A DNA stretch of 64,000 bases from Adiantum capillus-veneris (GCA_014529385.2 CM043955.1:146666640-146730639); one strand, 5' to 3'. Shown: positions 34,501-46,191, counted from the first letter of the stretch. The notes: generated from the sequence alone by a model not told the origin. Numbers and translations are program-made.

Positions 34501-35340
34501 AGATTATGTTAAAATTTAAATTAGATTAGGTTAAATTTACATTTAAATTTATGTTTATGTTGAGTTTAAGGTTATGTTAGATTTAGATTTACGTTAGATT
34601 AGATTTAGGTTTATTTAGGTTAGATAAGATTAGATTTAAGTTTATTTTGAGATAGATTTACATTAGATTAGATTTAGGTTTATTTTGAGTTAAAAATTAA
34701 ATTAGATCTAGATTTATGTTTGATGGACTAGCTTTTTTTAGATTTAAGTTAGATTTTAGTGCGTGTCAATGAAGGTGCACTTTGCCCAAAGAGAAAACAC
34801 TAGTTACACAACAATATGTATATTCCCATTAGAATCTAACACCTATGAACTCATACACTAACCATATTCAAATAGCCGCGAATCACCACATGTTCAATTA
34901 GGTTAGATTTAAGATTAGATTTTGGATTGATGTTTTATATTAGAGTCTACCTTCGAGATTACGGTAAAAAATTAGAGTTAGACGAACTTTGATCCCTCTC
35001 TTCCTCTCTATGGATACAACCTTAAGCTGGAAAGCTTTCAACGGCATGATACTCAGATTGGAGGCCAACATGTAATGTGCTAAGTAATTTCTCGAACAAA
35101 GATCTACTGTGAAAAGATGTTAAGATACTATGAAATGCTACATCTAGAGAAGAGGCAAAGGGGTTTTGTCCACTACATGCACTATCATGTAGACGTGGGT
35201 GTGTAGATTTCTTGTACCCACAAATATAGGCATTGACCAATAAAGACAAGATTATAACCCCGTGGTTCTGATTTTCATGCACCTCTAGACCGAGGTGTGT
35301 GGGGATTGGACATGGCTAGAGAATGTGAGGTAGTTTACAA
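34501..35340. other. TNP2 upstream region of element D
   Basis: TTAGATTTAGGTTTA-type degenerate repeats (34505-34720), then about 200 bp (34750-34900) unrelated to A or B where those carry the HMA fragment, then the family leader (TCTAGACCGAGGTGTGTGG, 35285-35303). No gene seen. Confidence 0.55.
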
Positions 35341-35344
35341 TGTG

Positions 35345-35345
35345 A

Positions 35346-35436
<91 letters not shown>
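35345..35436 (+). repeat. (CA)n-(GA)n compound microsatellite
   Basis: About 15 CA and 31 GA units in the TNP2 leader of element D. Elements A and B have only the CT/GA part here. Confidence 0.9.
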
Positions 35437-35439
<3 letters not shown>

Positions 35440-35501
35440 AAGACAGAGGATGCCAATAGAAATTAAATTTATGTCAAGGTTATAAGGTTTTTACCCTCAT
35501 T

Positions 35502-36752
35502 ATGAGTAGTGACGAGGATGTGGGGCCGTCCAACCGAAACAACTATCTCTCAACGAGGATCTTATGTCCTTGTAATCAATGCAAGCATGTTGTGCGACGG
35601 AAAAGACGTGTTTCTTTGCAGCATGTTCGCAAATTTGGTGAGTTCGATCCATTTATTATAGATCGAGTTGTTGCCAATTATAACTCGTTTGACTCTGATG
35701 CTGCCCAACCCAATAGACATCTTTGCAGTCGCTTTGGTCAAGCAGCATATGTGAGGCCACAAGATGTAGCTTCTGATAGCTTGGGGGATGATCATGCAGA
35801 CCACATTCCCAATGAGGCAATGTTTGAGCCCGAGATCGATGAAATGATCAAGACGATCATGGATTCAAAAAGGCTTATTTATGATGATATGAAAAGTGAA
35901 GCCGATACGCCATTGTATGATGGAGCACGTGTGTTTAGATTGAAGGAGCTCCTGGTTCTTCTCAACATGCAGACAAAGTTTGGATGGAGTGACACTAGCG
36001 TCACATCGCTTTTCGGGTGATCTATTACAATGTGTTTACTTTAATAAAAAACTCTAGATGTATAATGATCTGATAGATTTTTACACAATTGTACCGCAAA
36101 ATTTGAGCAGTCTAGTTGATGACGGTCCTCTGATGCAGATCCTGTGGTGGCGGAACTCACTTACTTCGGTACGCTACAAGAGATTTTGAGGATCGACTAT
36201 AGAGGATTTTTGGTTGACTTGTTCAACGTGCAATGGTTCAAGATAATCATGGAGGGTTGCAACGTTAGTGTGCGTAGAGGAGAGTCTGGTTTTCTTGAGG
36301 TGGATTCAACTAAGAAATGGACTGACCTAAGAGACACTTTCATACTACCCGAGCATTGTGAACAAGTAAGAATGTAAATAGTTAACATTCAATTTTAGAA
36401 GTTATGTGCTTGGAAGCTCTCATGTAAGTTATGTGGCTTTGGCAGGTGATATTTCATCCTACAAAGTCTGCATCAAACTGGTGGTACGTCATAGAGGTAG
36501 CTCCTTGTAGTGCACGGACATATGAAGGCTACCATGTGCCAAATCACAGCGGCATCAATGGAGGAGATCGAAGAAGATGCTCAGTCAGAAGCCGTTGAGG
36601 TGGTGCCAGACAAGCATCAAGCTGCTACTCTCTATGGGGTGCATGCAGAGGATCTACAAACTGAAACGGGGGACATTTGTTTACACGGAGAGCTCTATAT
36701 AGATATAGGAAGTTATGTTGAGCTTTGCGATGATGAGAGAGAGACCTCTTAA
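35502..36752 (+). pseudogene. TNP2 deletion derivative of element D
   Basis: Exon 1 (35502-36017) is whole (MSSDEDVGPSNRNNYLS, CPCNQC, ending SDTSVTSLF before a GTGATC donor). Inside intron 1, at about 36104, the sequence jumps to the middle of exon 5 (CAAAATTTGAGCAG), removing the catalytic core. The end of exon 5 (to 36366) and the last exon (about 36446-36752) follow; the latter has a 1-bp frame slip near 36540. The breakpoint differs from that in B, so the two deletions are independent. Confidence 0.85.
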
Positions 36753-36900
36753 AGCCATAAATATTGTATTTGAATAATTTATTCACGTGACTTTTTGTCC
36801 ATTCCTATCTATATGCATCATTGCGTCATTGTATTTAATGGTCTTTGCGTCCACTCCAGGTATGTATGCTCTAGGTATGTTCTCACAAGCAGGGATGATG

Positions 36901-37162
36901 AGCACTGCACTCCGAGTGCGATGGAGACTGAAGTTGCAATCGTGAAGGAAGTGATCTGTCTCTGATCATAGATGATGCTCGTCCCACTGCTAGATCTAGT
37001 TGATTGAGTAAAAGAGATGCTAAGAAGCACTAGTAGTGCTTCTTAGCGTCTCTTTCACTCGATCAACTAGATTTAGTAGTGGTGCAAGCAACATCTATGA
37101 GCAGAGACGGATCACCTTTGCGATTGCAGTTTCAGTCTGCAGCGCACCCAGAGGACAGTGCT
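36901..37162. repeat. ~262-bp near-perfect foldback (inverted repeat)
   Basis: The sequence folds on an axis at about 37032. The inner 49 nt of each arm (36984-37032 and 37034-37082) pair with five mismatches around a single central base. Pairing continues outward with a small gap to AGCACTG (36901) and CAGTGCT (37156-37162). It is part of a ~450-bp insertion in element D (from 36851) absent from A and B, just upstream of the TNPA-like start at 37352. It could be a MITE-like insertion or a hairpin that yields small RNAs. Confidence 0.85.
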
Positions 37163-37351
37163 TTTACAAATTCACAGAACTTCAATGAAATCTCTCTACA
37201 TAGGAATCGCTCCCCCTTTATGAGTCCTCTCTCTGTCTCTCTCTCTCTCTGTCTCTCTCTCTCTCTGTCTCTCTCTCTCTCGCTACTTGTCCATGTTTTC
37301 TTCTCCATTCATTCAATATTAAGATTTATTGTTTGTGTGTTTAATGCAGGT

Positions 37352-40255
37352 ATGGATGATGATGAGTTTCTTTCTTCTTTGTCACCCCAGTAGAGGTAGT
37401 GGTACGTGGAGCGTCATTGCTCTGGAGCACCATCACGCGTTCTTACTCCTTTAGCGTCTTCGTTTGTTTCGGAGCATTCAACACGCTCTGAAGCTTCAAT
37501 GTCAACAAGACAATATTCACACTCGTCTATGCACCGACGCTCTAGTGGTGGCAGCGGTGGTTGTTGTGGGGATGCCACCGCCGATACCTCGACACCGCCT
37601 CGTGTTCGACGAGACTCTTTACCCTCCCCTTCTTTGCCCACCCCCACACCAGCCACGACATTGCCATCTACGCCAGGTTTTACGCGGCTGACGGCCGTTC
37701 TAGCAGCTACACATGTCATAAAATCTAATATCTAACCAACCCAAATGATTTTCTCATATTAAATTGATCACTTAATGTGGGAGAATAAACGGGAACAAGT
37801 GTTAAGATATAGATATGTGCTTATAGATCTATCTCAACACGGGACCAATGGTAAAGGGGACCAAAAGGGAGATGGTCTATCAAAGAGCAAGGCTAACCAA
37901 TGGAGCATAAGACCTTAGGGTTAGCTTCATTAAAGACCTCCAATAAATGTGTGTAAAAGTCCTTTGACCTTAGGTAAGCTAGGGCTGAGCTTGAGGTGGG
38001 AAGTGCTTGTCGTGCTTGAGGTGTTTGTCATGCTTGAGGTGCTTGATTAAGATGCTTGAGGTGCTTGACTGGCTCCATGCTTGAGGTGCTTGACTTGCTG
38101 CATGATTAAGGTACTTGAGGTGCCTTGAGAAGCTTGCCTGAGATGCTTGTGGGAACACCCCCTAGTTCAAGTGCTTTGTCATGCTTGGTGAGTAAGGTGC
38201 TTGATCACCTAAAGTCAAAAGCATTCCTACAAGAGGGGGGGGGAGCCCTTTTCCTAGGGGCTAGAGAGAGAACACCCACTCACACACACAAAGGAAGCCC
38301 CAACTTGAAGAGGCAGCAAGGACACATGTCAGGCCCCTACCCATGTTACCTTCATGTGTTGCTTGAAGCCTATTGGCTAAGCTTCAAAGGGGTCCAATGA
38401 TAAATTACATGAATTATCTAATTGTTTTAGCATTTATCTAGCCCTCTCTCTCAAAAAGGAAAGGGGGACACTTGTCTCAAGGCTACCCCTACTGCTTGTA
38501 ATGCCTCCTGCTCATGATTGGCTAGGCCTGGGAGGGTCCAATGAGCTTCAAGCATGAGCTACAAGGGGGGGTCGACCCAAGCTAGCTAGGGGCTTGCTTG
38601 AGGGGTATACTCACCCACACACACTCACAAGCACTCTCATTGTGTGCTATGCAAAGTGCAAGAGCTCCCTCTCCAAGCAAGTAGAGGTTGAGAGCCTACA
38701 CCAACACTCTTGGCTATGGAGTGCAAATCCAACCAAGAGCCATGCTTCAATGCTTAAGCTTGCCATCTCGTTCTTCTTCATTACTATGCTATTATGTATG
38801 CTAGCAGCAAGAGTATGATAAGTGAGGAACTAATTCTTTCTCCTACGAAATGTTTCTTCTTCCTCTTCCCTACCCTCATTCCCTGCTAGCTCTCTCCACC
38901 TTCGAAGGTGTTTGAGGTCTTGGGACTGAGGCTTGGGATAGTTAAAGCTTTCTTCAAGTTCATGTTATGCTATGATTGTGATGGATGAAGCTTTCCATCT
39001 TCATTGCATCACCTAGTTCACAAGGAACACAAAGAATGTATTGTAACAAGTCTCTCTTAATGGGAGAAATCATAATACAAATGCCTATTGGAGGGGGGAC
39101 CGGCTCCACATAAATCCGGTCCTCAACTGTTGTCATGTTCTCTAAATTCTCTCTCTTGCAAAAGTATTGTTCATGCCAAGTTAACTAATTGCTATGATTA
39201 TGTTGCTATCTTTGATTATGTCTACTCGCTATGCTCACAAAGTTATTTCTCAAAAGTATTCTCATTAATTTCCGCTATTCTCAAGATTGAATAGGCTAAT
39301 TCCATTACAACACACCACTACCTACTCCTCCAGGAGTCACTCCAGTCGACACTCCTCGCTTTGGGACCCAGACTCCAGTGGAGACACCTAACGTTCGTAC
39401 CCCCATCGATACGCTGCTAGAGACCCCTGCCGGGACACCCAGGTTCACGCGACACCAGTGAGAGGGCTTGCCTTACTTTGACGACTTCAGCGGTGGAATG
39501 ATCTTGGATGATGAAGGCAAGAAGATGATATCGCACATGCACGGTATTTGCTCTCAGGTGTTTAGACACTACATACTAAACACATGGAGTGAAGCACCAA
39601 GTGATTTAAAAGAGAGAGTCATCAGCATGCTGCATGACAAGTTTCCCGTTTCAACACGGGATGACCGCTTCAATGAAGACCTGATGAAAGTTCGAATGCA
39701 CAAATAATACAAGCACAAGCGTTCCCAAGGGCAAAAACCAATTACGCAAGGTTGGAACAGACCAGATTGGCTGGCCAAAGAAGACTGGAAGAATGCCAAG
39801 AAAGCAACGCGCGAGAATCCGACAAGTGGAAGCAACAAAAGGTGTCAGCCAAAGCGTGAGTAGAGACAGGGAGTCGCACCACTTGGGGAGCGATGGGTGG
39901 GCATCATTTGAGGCCGATTTTGTGAGTGTTTTCGCGTTGCTCTTTAGGTTTGATAGTTTAGGGTTTAGGGTTTTTAAATTCTAACATAATGGATTCTTTG
40001 TATGTTTTGACAGTGGTCGATGATAGGACGTGACCCCACACCGTACGAGCGTGAGTACGTAAGCAGTAAGGGCTTAAACGCCCTGATGGACATTCAGAGT
40101 TCTTGCAGAGGCATGGTTAGTATTAGGGTTTACTCTTTTCTATTTGTTGTATTGTTTTATAAATTATATGTTTATACTTATAAAAAGTTATCTTATTGTT
40201 TTTTTTTGCAGAATCCGACAGATATGCCGCTTGGACACGGTCAGACGTCTGATTA
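37352..40255 (+). pseudogene. TNPA-like gene of element D (split and mutated)
   Basis: Starts MDDDEFLSSLSPQ, then TAG at 37391-37393 and again at 37397-37399, where B has CAG. The Ser/Pro region runs to 37708. It is cut by an LTR insertion (37714-39309) and resumes at 39315 with TPVDTP/ETPNVRTPIDT and the helical block (SGGMILDDEGKK, NTWSEAPSDLKERV). Exon 2 (about 40015-40115) and exon 3 (40212-40255) keep the B structure. More stops and shifts follow 39460. Not functional. Confidence 0.85.
37714..39309 (+). mobile_element. solo LTR of the chromovirus family, inserted in D
   Basis: TGTCATAAAATC...CCATTACA, 1596 bp, TG...CA ends, 5-bp target duplication ACACA (37709-37713 and 39310-39314). 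It is homologous along its length to the LTRs at 42351-44010 and 57977-59592 but diverged. A local array of GCTTGAGGTG units (37990-38150) is special to this copy. No internal region, so a solo LTR left by LTR-LTR recombination. Confidence 0.88.
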
Positions 40256-40694
40256 AACGACGTCAGTCTAGCCATAGCTAGATAGCATTAATTTCCTTTT
40301 GTCATAGCATACGTATCATGAGATGACGTTTATACGTCTTTTTGTAACTATTGGAAAACCATGTATATTTTTTCAATAATGACCATGGTGTTGTAACTAT
40401 TACATTTGCAAAGTTTAACAATCAAGTGATTTTTCCTATGATGTGTACAATTGTCATTGATTTACTTTCATCAATTTACTTTTTTCAGTTTTGTATCTTT
40501 ATTCTGCAAACAATACTATGGATGATGGAGTTAATGGCTACATTGTCTTGTGGGTGACTACTTTGGGTCTATATATAAGCTTGCACTTTCTTTCAAAGGT
40601 GAATCTGGGCTTATCTTGGATTCATTTAGGTTTACTCTATTATTGAAGCATTCAATATGGTTGATGGGTGGCAAGGCATTCAATGCCCTGCCGC

Positions 40695-40945
40695 CAAATT
40701 GTTTTTCTCTCGGGCATCGCTATAAGCGTCGCTATATAAGGCTCTGTAGTGTCGCTATAGGTGGCCTATAAACATCACTATGAGCGTCTCTATATAGCAA
40801 CGTCTGTAGCTATGCGTATAGCGACACTCATAGAGATGTTCTCGTATCGATGCTTTTAGCGATGGTCTTAGCGACATCGGGGAGTATAAAAACCCAATGT
40901 ATTTTTGTCGCTAACAGCGTCACAAGTGCACAACCTCTTGTAGTG
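40695..40945. repeat. element D right subterminal repeats
   Basis: Decayed GCGTCGCTATA/ATAGCGACACTCA motifs ending at the CCTCTTGTAGTG terminus. Confidence 0.75.
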
Positions 40946-40948
40946 TAA

Positions 40949-42150
40949 AAAGCTTCTTACTAATTTGGGCTTGGATTATCACAAAATACATGCATTTCCT
41001 AATGATTGTTCACTTTTTTGTAGTGAGTATGAAAATGTAGAATAGGGTCCCAATTGTGGAACATATAGGTATAGAGAGGACACACAAGGAAAATTTATCC
41101 ATGCAAAGGTCCTTCGACACTTTCCTATCATTCCAAGAATAAAGAGCATGTTCAGGTGCAAATCTATAGCCGCTTTGATGACATGGCTCTCAAATACTAG
41201 ATCAAAGGATGATGTGATGCGGGTACGTGCTGACTCTCCTGCATGGAAGCACATAGATAAAAGTTGGCCTTCATTTAAGAATGAGCCTCGATGTATTCGC
41301 TTTGGTTTGGGAATGGACGGAGTAAACCCAGTTGGATTACGGAGTTCTTCATAGAGTACGTGGCCTATTTGTTTAATTAGTTATAATCTTCCACCATGGC
41401 TAGCTATCAAGAAGGGTCATCTATTGTTGTCATTGATCGTCCCAAGAAAGTACAAATCAAAGAACATGGACATATATCTGGCACCACTTATAGAAGATCT
41501 CCAAATCTTGTGGACAGGAATCTATGTGCTTGATATGTCCCAACCAATCAGACGATGAAATGTACATGTGCAAGGCATTCTCATGTGGACCATGCACGAT
41601 TAGCCAGGTTTTGGTGAGTGTTCATGTAAGTTCCTTTGAAACCCTCACATACATGTTATTCCTCTGGCTATGCCAATGCTTTTATATTTTAAAATTTGTG
41701 ATTTTTCAGACTTGAGTTACTCGGGCAATCATGTATGTCCAAAATGTGGTCCTTGACTTGGCTTCCGCTGCTTTGATCATTTGAGTAAGACAGTTTATGA
41801 GGAGCATGGTAGAGTTTTTCCTGAAGTACATGAGCTATGTGGACCAAACATATGCAAACATGACATGCATCCACTAAAAGCGAGGGATTGGAAAAACATG
41901 TGGTTGGAGAGGGGAGATTTCATGCCACCTGGAATGAAAAGACTTTCTATTTTTCATGAACTCCCATACTGGAGTGACCTGCTGATTAATCATCTGCTCG
42001 ACCCAATGCACATCTTCAAGAATGTGGGGGAGATCATATGGAAAACCATCACCGGAAAAAGGGAGAGCAAGGCCCAAAGAGATGACCTGTAGGCTGTGGG
42101 TCGAATGCCAGAGATGTGGCCTCGGCTTAAACCCAATGGACAGTTTGCAA
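40949..42150 (+). pseudogene. element E TNP2, 3' part
   Basis: Picks up where 33931 stopped: LLTNLGLDYHKIHAFPND, CSEYENV, KVLRHFPIIPRIKSMFR, GLGMDGVNPVG, YNLPPWLAIKKGHL, then after an intron-like gap HELCGPNICK, FMPPGMKRLS and LLDPMHIFKNVGEI. These are the Transposase_21 landmarks in order, with stops (for example TAG at 41352-41354) and shifts. It ends at 42150, where an old chromovirus LTR begins. Sequence identity to A is low, so E is a separate subfamily. Confidence 0.82.
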
Positions 42151-42350
42151 TGAGCATAGAGAGAGTACTTAATTTGAGAAAGCAACATAGCAATTTACAC
42201 CTAGCTAATTTAGCATTGACAATACTCGAAAAGAGAGAGAAATAGAACAATTGACAACAGTTTACATGGAGCCTGTCCCCCTCCATGAAGGCTTTGTATA
42301 ATAGCTTCTCCCATCAAAGGAGACTTTTGTACAATATAATCTTTGTGTTA
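42151..42350 (-). repeat. old chromovirus LTR, minus strand, left piece
   Basis: Reverse complement of the 3' part of the chromovirus LTR (CAATTGACAACAGTT, GGAGCCTGTCCCCCTCC, CTTCTCCCATCAAAGGAG). It is interrupted at 42350 by the full-length chromovirus, and its other piece is 59598-60863. Confidence 0.8.
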
Positions 42351-42731
42351 TGTCATGATAATCCATATCTAATGCTCCTAAATGATTTTGTCATGTTAAA
42401 CTGATCATTTAATATGGGGAAGTGCCAGGGGAGAAAAAGATAGAATATTGGTTAAGCTAGCAGACAGGCCACAGTAGGGATCCAAAGGAGGGAAAATATG
42501 GATCCAAAGGGGGGGGCATCTGTAAAAGAGCCATGTGCAACAATGGGCTTAAAAGACCCTAAGGTTCAGCCCATTAAGACTTCCAAAATGCTAAGGTTCC
42601 AAAGTTCAAAGGTTGTGTTCAAAGGTCAAACATTGGGGGAATTGGATGCTTTGTGTGTGTCCCAAAAGTCTTTAGCAATCCCTACATAGGAGGGGGCGAG
42701 GCTTGCAAGTAGAGGATGAGAGAGAAACTCG

Positions 42732-42818
<87 letters not shown>

Positions 42819-44010
42819 GCTCCCTTTACACAAAGGGAATGAGGGATACATGTCAGTTCCCTAACCCAGATGCCCACAAGGTGTACCCAATTCCTATTGG
42901 ATGGCCTTGGAGGTGGACCAATAAGAAGTAGGCTAGAGTAAATCTAGTTTAATTAATTTAAAAACACTTAATAAAAGAACCAATAAGAATCAAGCTCTCT
43001 AGAAGACTATTGGACAGTCTCCCAAGGGGACTAATGAGCATTCAGCAGCCCAATGGCTTGTCTGATTCCTCTTGGCTAGGAGGCAAAGGGGTCCAATGAG
43101 AGTTTAGTTGAATTAAATAATTACCTAAAGCTCTCACAAAAGGGGAAAGGGGGACACATGTCAGAATTCTATCACTTATGCTACTTAATTACCATTGGCT
43201 AAGCCTTGGGAAGTCCAATAGGATGTTAGCAAGAGCAAATAGCAAGAGGGGTCGACCAAGAGAGAGAGGGGTATGATTTTTGCAACGCATTATCACACAC
43301 ACACTCACACAATCTCATGTGTGAAGTAAAGAAGAATCTCTCTCCTTCTCAAGCTTTAATGGAAAGCTTATCACCTACTCCAAGCTTGTGAGAATGAAGG
43401 CCTACACCAACAACTCTTGTCGTTGTGATGCAAATCAACCAAGAGCCAAGCTTCAATGCATGCTCATCTCCTCTACCATGCTAATTACTAAGCTAAGCTA
43501 TGCTTATATGAGTGATTATGTGAGGAGATGTACATCTTTCTCGTAAGAATACTCCTTCTTCCTCTCAATCTACTCTCTTACCCCACTAGCTCTCACCATC
43601 TTCGAAGGTGTGTGAGGTCTTGGGTCTGAGACCGTGAGGGAATTGATGTTGTGTTTGATAAGTGTTTTGCATAGTGCATGAAGTTTCCATCTTCATTGCA
43701 CTAGCTAGTATTGAAGGAACACAAAGAATTGTATTGTAAAATGTCTCTCTTGATGGGAGAAACCATAATACAAAGCCTTTTGGAGGGGGGACCGGCTCCA
43801 TGCAAATCCAGTCCTCAACTGTTGTCAATTGCTTAATTTCTCTCTCATTTGAAGTGTTGTTCATGCTATCTATCTAGGTGTTATGCTTTTTGTTGCTCTC
43901 TTCACCCAAGCACTCTTGTTATTCTCATTAGGAAGCTATTCTAATGAAAGGCTCACTATGTTCATGCTACTTTCTGCTACACACAAGTTACTATACCATT
44001 AAATGTCACA
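42351..44010 (+). repeat. chromovirus 5' LTR
   Basis: TGTCATGATAATCC...AAATGTCACA, 1660 bp, with an (AC)n tract at 42733-42817. The 44-bp size difference from the 3' LTR is almost entirely the microsatellite (85 against 40 bp). Confidence 0.88.
42733..42817 (+). repeat. (AC)n microsatellite in the 5' LTR
   Basis: About 42 AC units; the 3' LTR has 20 at the same place (58356-58395). Confidence 0.92.
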
Positions 44011-44011
44011 T

Positions 44012-44023
44012 TGGTATCAGAGC
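44012..44023 (+). promoter_or_regulatory. chromovirus primer binding site (tRNA-iMet)
   Basis: TGGTATCAGAGC starts one base after the 5' LTR. Confidence 0.92.
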
Positions 44024-44700
44024 ACAAGGTTTCTCTTTTCTTGCTCAAGAAGGGAGGTCCACAAGCTAGCTATAAATGGTTGGTACTATTAATTGCATGT
44101 GAGTAAGTAGAATAGGGATTTCTCAGCCTTGTAGTGTGCCTGCCTTTGTGAAGTTAACGGGGCTTCACCGTTGAGATGTATGGTCTTAATAGTGGAGTCC
44201 TACGGGGCTTGCCTATGGCTTAACCACTATTGAGCTATTAGAAGCTTGACAGGAGCCGATGCTGTTTTGGTGTTGAATGACCCTCTCTTCTATTCCTTGC
44301 AACTAATGGTATTCAAGCCACGGGTACAATAGCTTGAGTGCTTTTTCTAAAGGGGTAAAGAGGAGTAGCAACTAGGGCTTGAATTGCCAAAGTACATCTA
44401 GAAAATTTACACCTAAAAGTTGTTAGAATGGATGACAATAGTTAAGAGATTGAAATTAACGTTTATAACTTTGATTTTGCTAATGAGCAAGCTACTAATG
44501 ATGCCCTGATGCTTGCGGGTTGTGGTAGACTTCAACATCTTTTGATGTTGTTCTGTTGTTTACCTACTTCTTGGGTATCCTAGGATATTGAGATTGATAC
44601 CTTGTGGGACTTCTTTCTTGGGAGGGACTTGAAGCTACTTCATATGCCCTAACCTATGTTTTTGGCACCCATATCTTTCTGTTACCTCTATAGTACTCCT
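44024..44700 (+). other. chromovirus untranslated leader
   Basis: Non-coding DNA downstream of the primer site. A possible short start at 44428 (MDDNS) stops after five codons. I cannot locate the true gag start. Confidence 0.45.
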
Positions 44701-45677
44701 GTTATTTTAAGCTCCATTGTGATGCTATCCATCACATGTGCTTGTCTTTATGTGTTGATTTCTCATCCTTAATCCAAACCAGAGCATTGACTTTGTTTAA
44801 ACTACTTGGAACAAACACTTGCTTGGCTTTCCTTTTCTTTCTTAAGTACTTTGGCTGATATACCTTTGCTTTTTTGGGTGGATCCTTAGGGGTTTCAATT
44901 GGGTCAGCAATTGACTTGAAGTTTTGAAAGCCTGATTTGCTTGAAGAAGCTGATCCATGAGGGTTCTTAGATGTAGAGGCATATATTGTCACACATTTCA
45001 TGCTAATCAATGGAAGGTCCACTTTAGCTTTACCTTTGTCTGCAAGATTTGTTTTTTATTCTTCTGACTTCTACAACTCTGAATCTAGCATTAATGATAC
45101 ATGTAAATCATACACCACCAAATCTGGAAAATTTCAGCATTACAACGACGTGAAAACGAACAATCCAAAAAATTTCAAAGCATAACACACCATCAACATT
45201 ACATTGCAGTTAACATAGCATCAACATTGCATTGGCATCGACATGGCATTGTAATTAACATAGCATAGACCTAGTGTTAATTAGCATAGCATAACATAGC
45301 GTTGACATTGCATAGCACCATCATGGAATCTCTACACAATGTACACATGTTTAGATTCTAGGGAGGTTGAGAATACGACCTTGATTATTTTTTCAATGAA
45401 GATCGATTGAACGGTTGAAAGCTCCAATCCTTGGTAGCAACAAATAAATGTATAAGTTATCAAAAATTAGCAAAATTAGCAAGGGGTTAGTGTAAAATTA
45501 GAGTGTGTAAACACACAATTGGCAAGATACGGTGACAAATTAGGGAATAATGAAGACATTGCTTCATGCACACACATCCAAAATCCACAAAACCATAAAT
45601 ACACAAGTGACATTAGTAGTGAAATTAGTGAGGAAACACATCCGATTATGCCACAATTACAGAAGCGTAGGCCATCG
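44701..45677 (-). other. minus-strand retroelement fragment
   Basis: An open minus-strand frame (44732-45022) encodes a basic, Lys/Pro-rich segment (KVYQPKYLRKKRKAKQVF) that I cannot assign. It lies downstream (minus sense) of a tRNA-Asp type primer site at 45678-45695, so it may be the leader or gag edge of an Athila/Tat-like element. Confidence 0.35.
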
Positions 45678-45695
45678 TCCCCGGCAACGGTGCCA
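45678..45695 (-). promoter_or_regulatory. tRNA-Asp type primer binding site
   Basis: On the minus strand TGGCACCGTTGCCGGGGA, one base different from the complement of the plant tRNA-Asp 3' end used by Athila/Tat gypsy elements. It is preceded, two bases away, by an LTR end ..CCAACA. Confidence 0.75.
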
Positions 45696-45697
45696 AA

Positions 45698-46186
45698 TGT
45701 TGGTAGTTCCATCATTGCGTAGCTCCAATGACCAACAAAATTATCAATCCGAAGGGATGAGCTACCTGACTAGGGCATGGAAACACTCACATGATTAGTG
45801 AGCTAATCATGGCAACACGAATGGTTGACTCTACGAGGTGAGCTTCTCGGCCTATGGAGGAGTTAAGCCACAATGAAGGGCAATCTCCACATCCAGTTCT
45901 CTTAACCTCCAATCAACCCAATCACACACACTAACGATTGCAAGACGCACACAACACTAATCATATCATGCAATACACTAATCGCAAGCACACACACATA
46001 GATCTATCAAGCACCACACTCCAATCAAACCTACATGCACACAAAATCAAAAGAGAGAAATCACACAAGATTAGAGAGGGATTAACCACTAATTAGTTAC
46101 GGTCTAGCTAATCTAATCAAACAAGCCATGGGCAATCCATCCCTCCAAAGTAAAGTGCAACGACATCTTCGTGTGCATGGGATTCT
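45698..46186 (-). repeat. LTR fragment of an Athila/Tat-like element
   Basis: Begins (plus strand) TGTTGGTAGTTCC next to the tRNA-Asp primer site, so it is the 3' end of a 5' LTR on the minus strand. The far end is not recognised; it may stop before, or be interrupted by, copia-2. Confidence 0.45.
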
Positions 46187-46191
46187 CCAAG

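Larger units (their letters stand above)
33932..40945 (+). mobile_element. CACTA transposon D (TNP2-deleted)
   Basis: CACTACAAGAGG at 33932, CCTCTTGTAGTG ending at 40945, and target duplication TAA on both sides (33929-33931 and 40946-40948). Same family as A and B, more diverged: truncated TNP2 (35502-36752), a foldback insertion (36851-~37300), a TNPA-like pseudogene (37352-40255) and an LTR insertion (37714-39309). No HMA capture. 7014 bp. Confidence 0.94.

Noticed and set aside
44139-44147. CTTGTAGTG as another CACTA end
   Set aside because: Nine bases only, with no subterminal repeats or duplication nearby; lies in the chromovirus leader.
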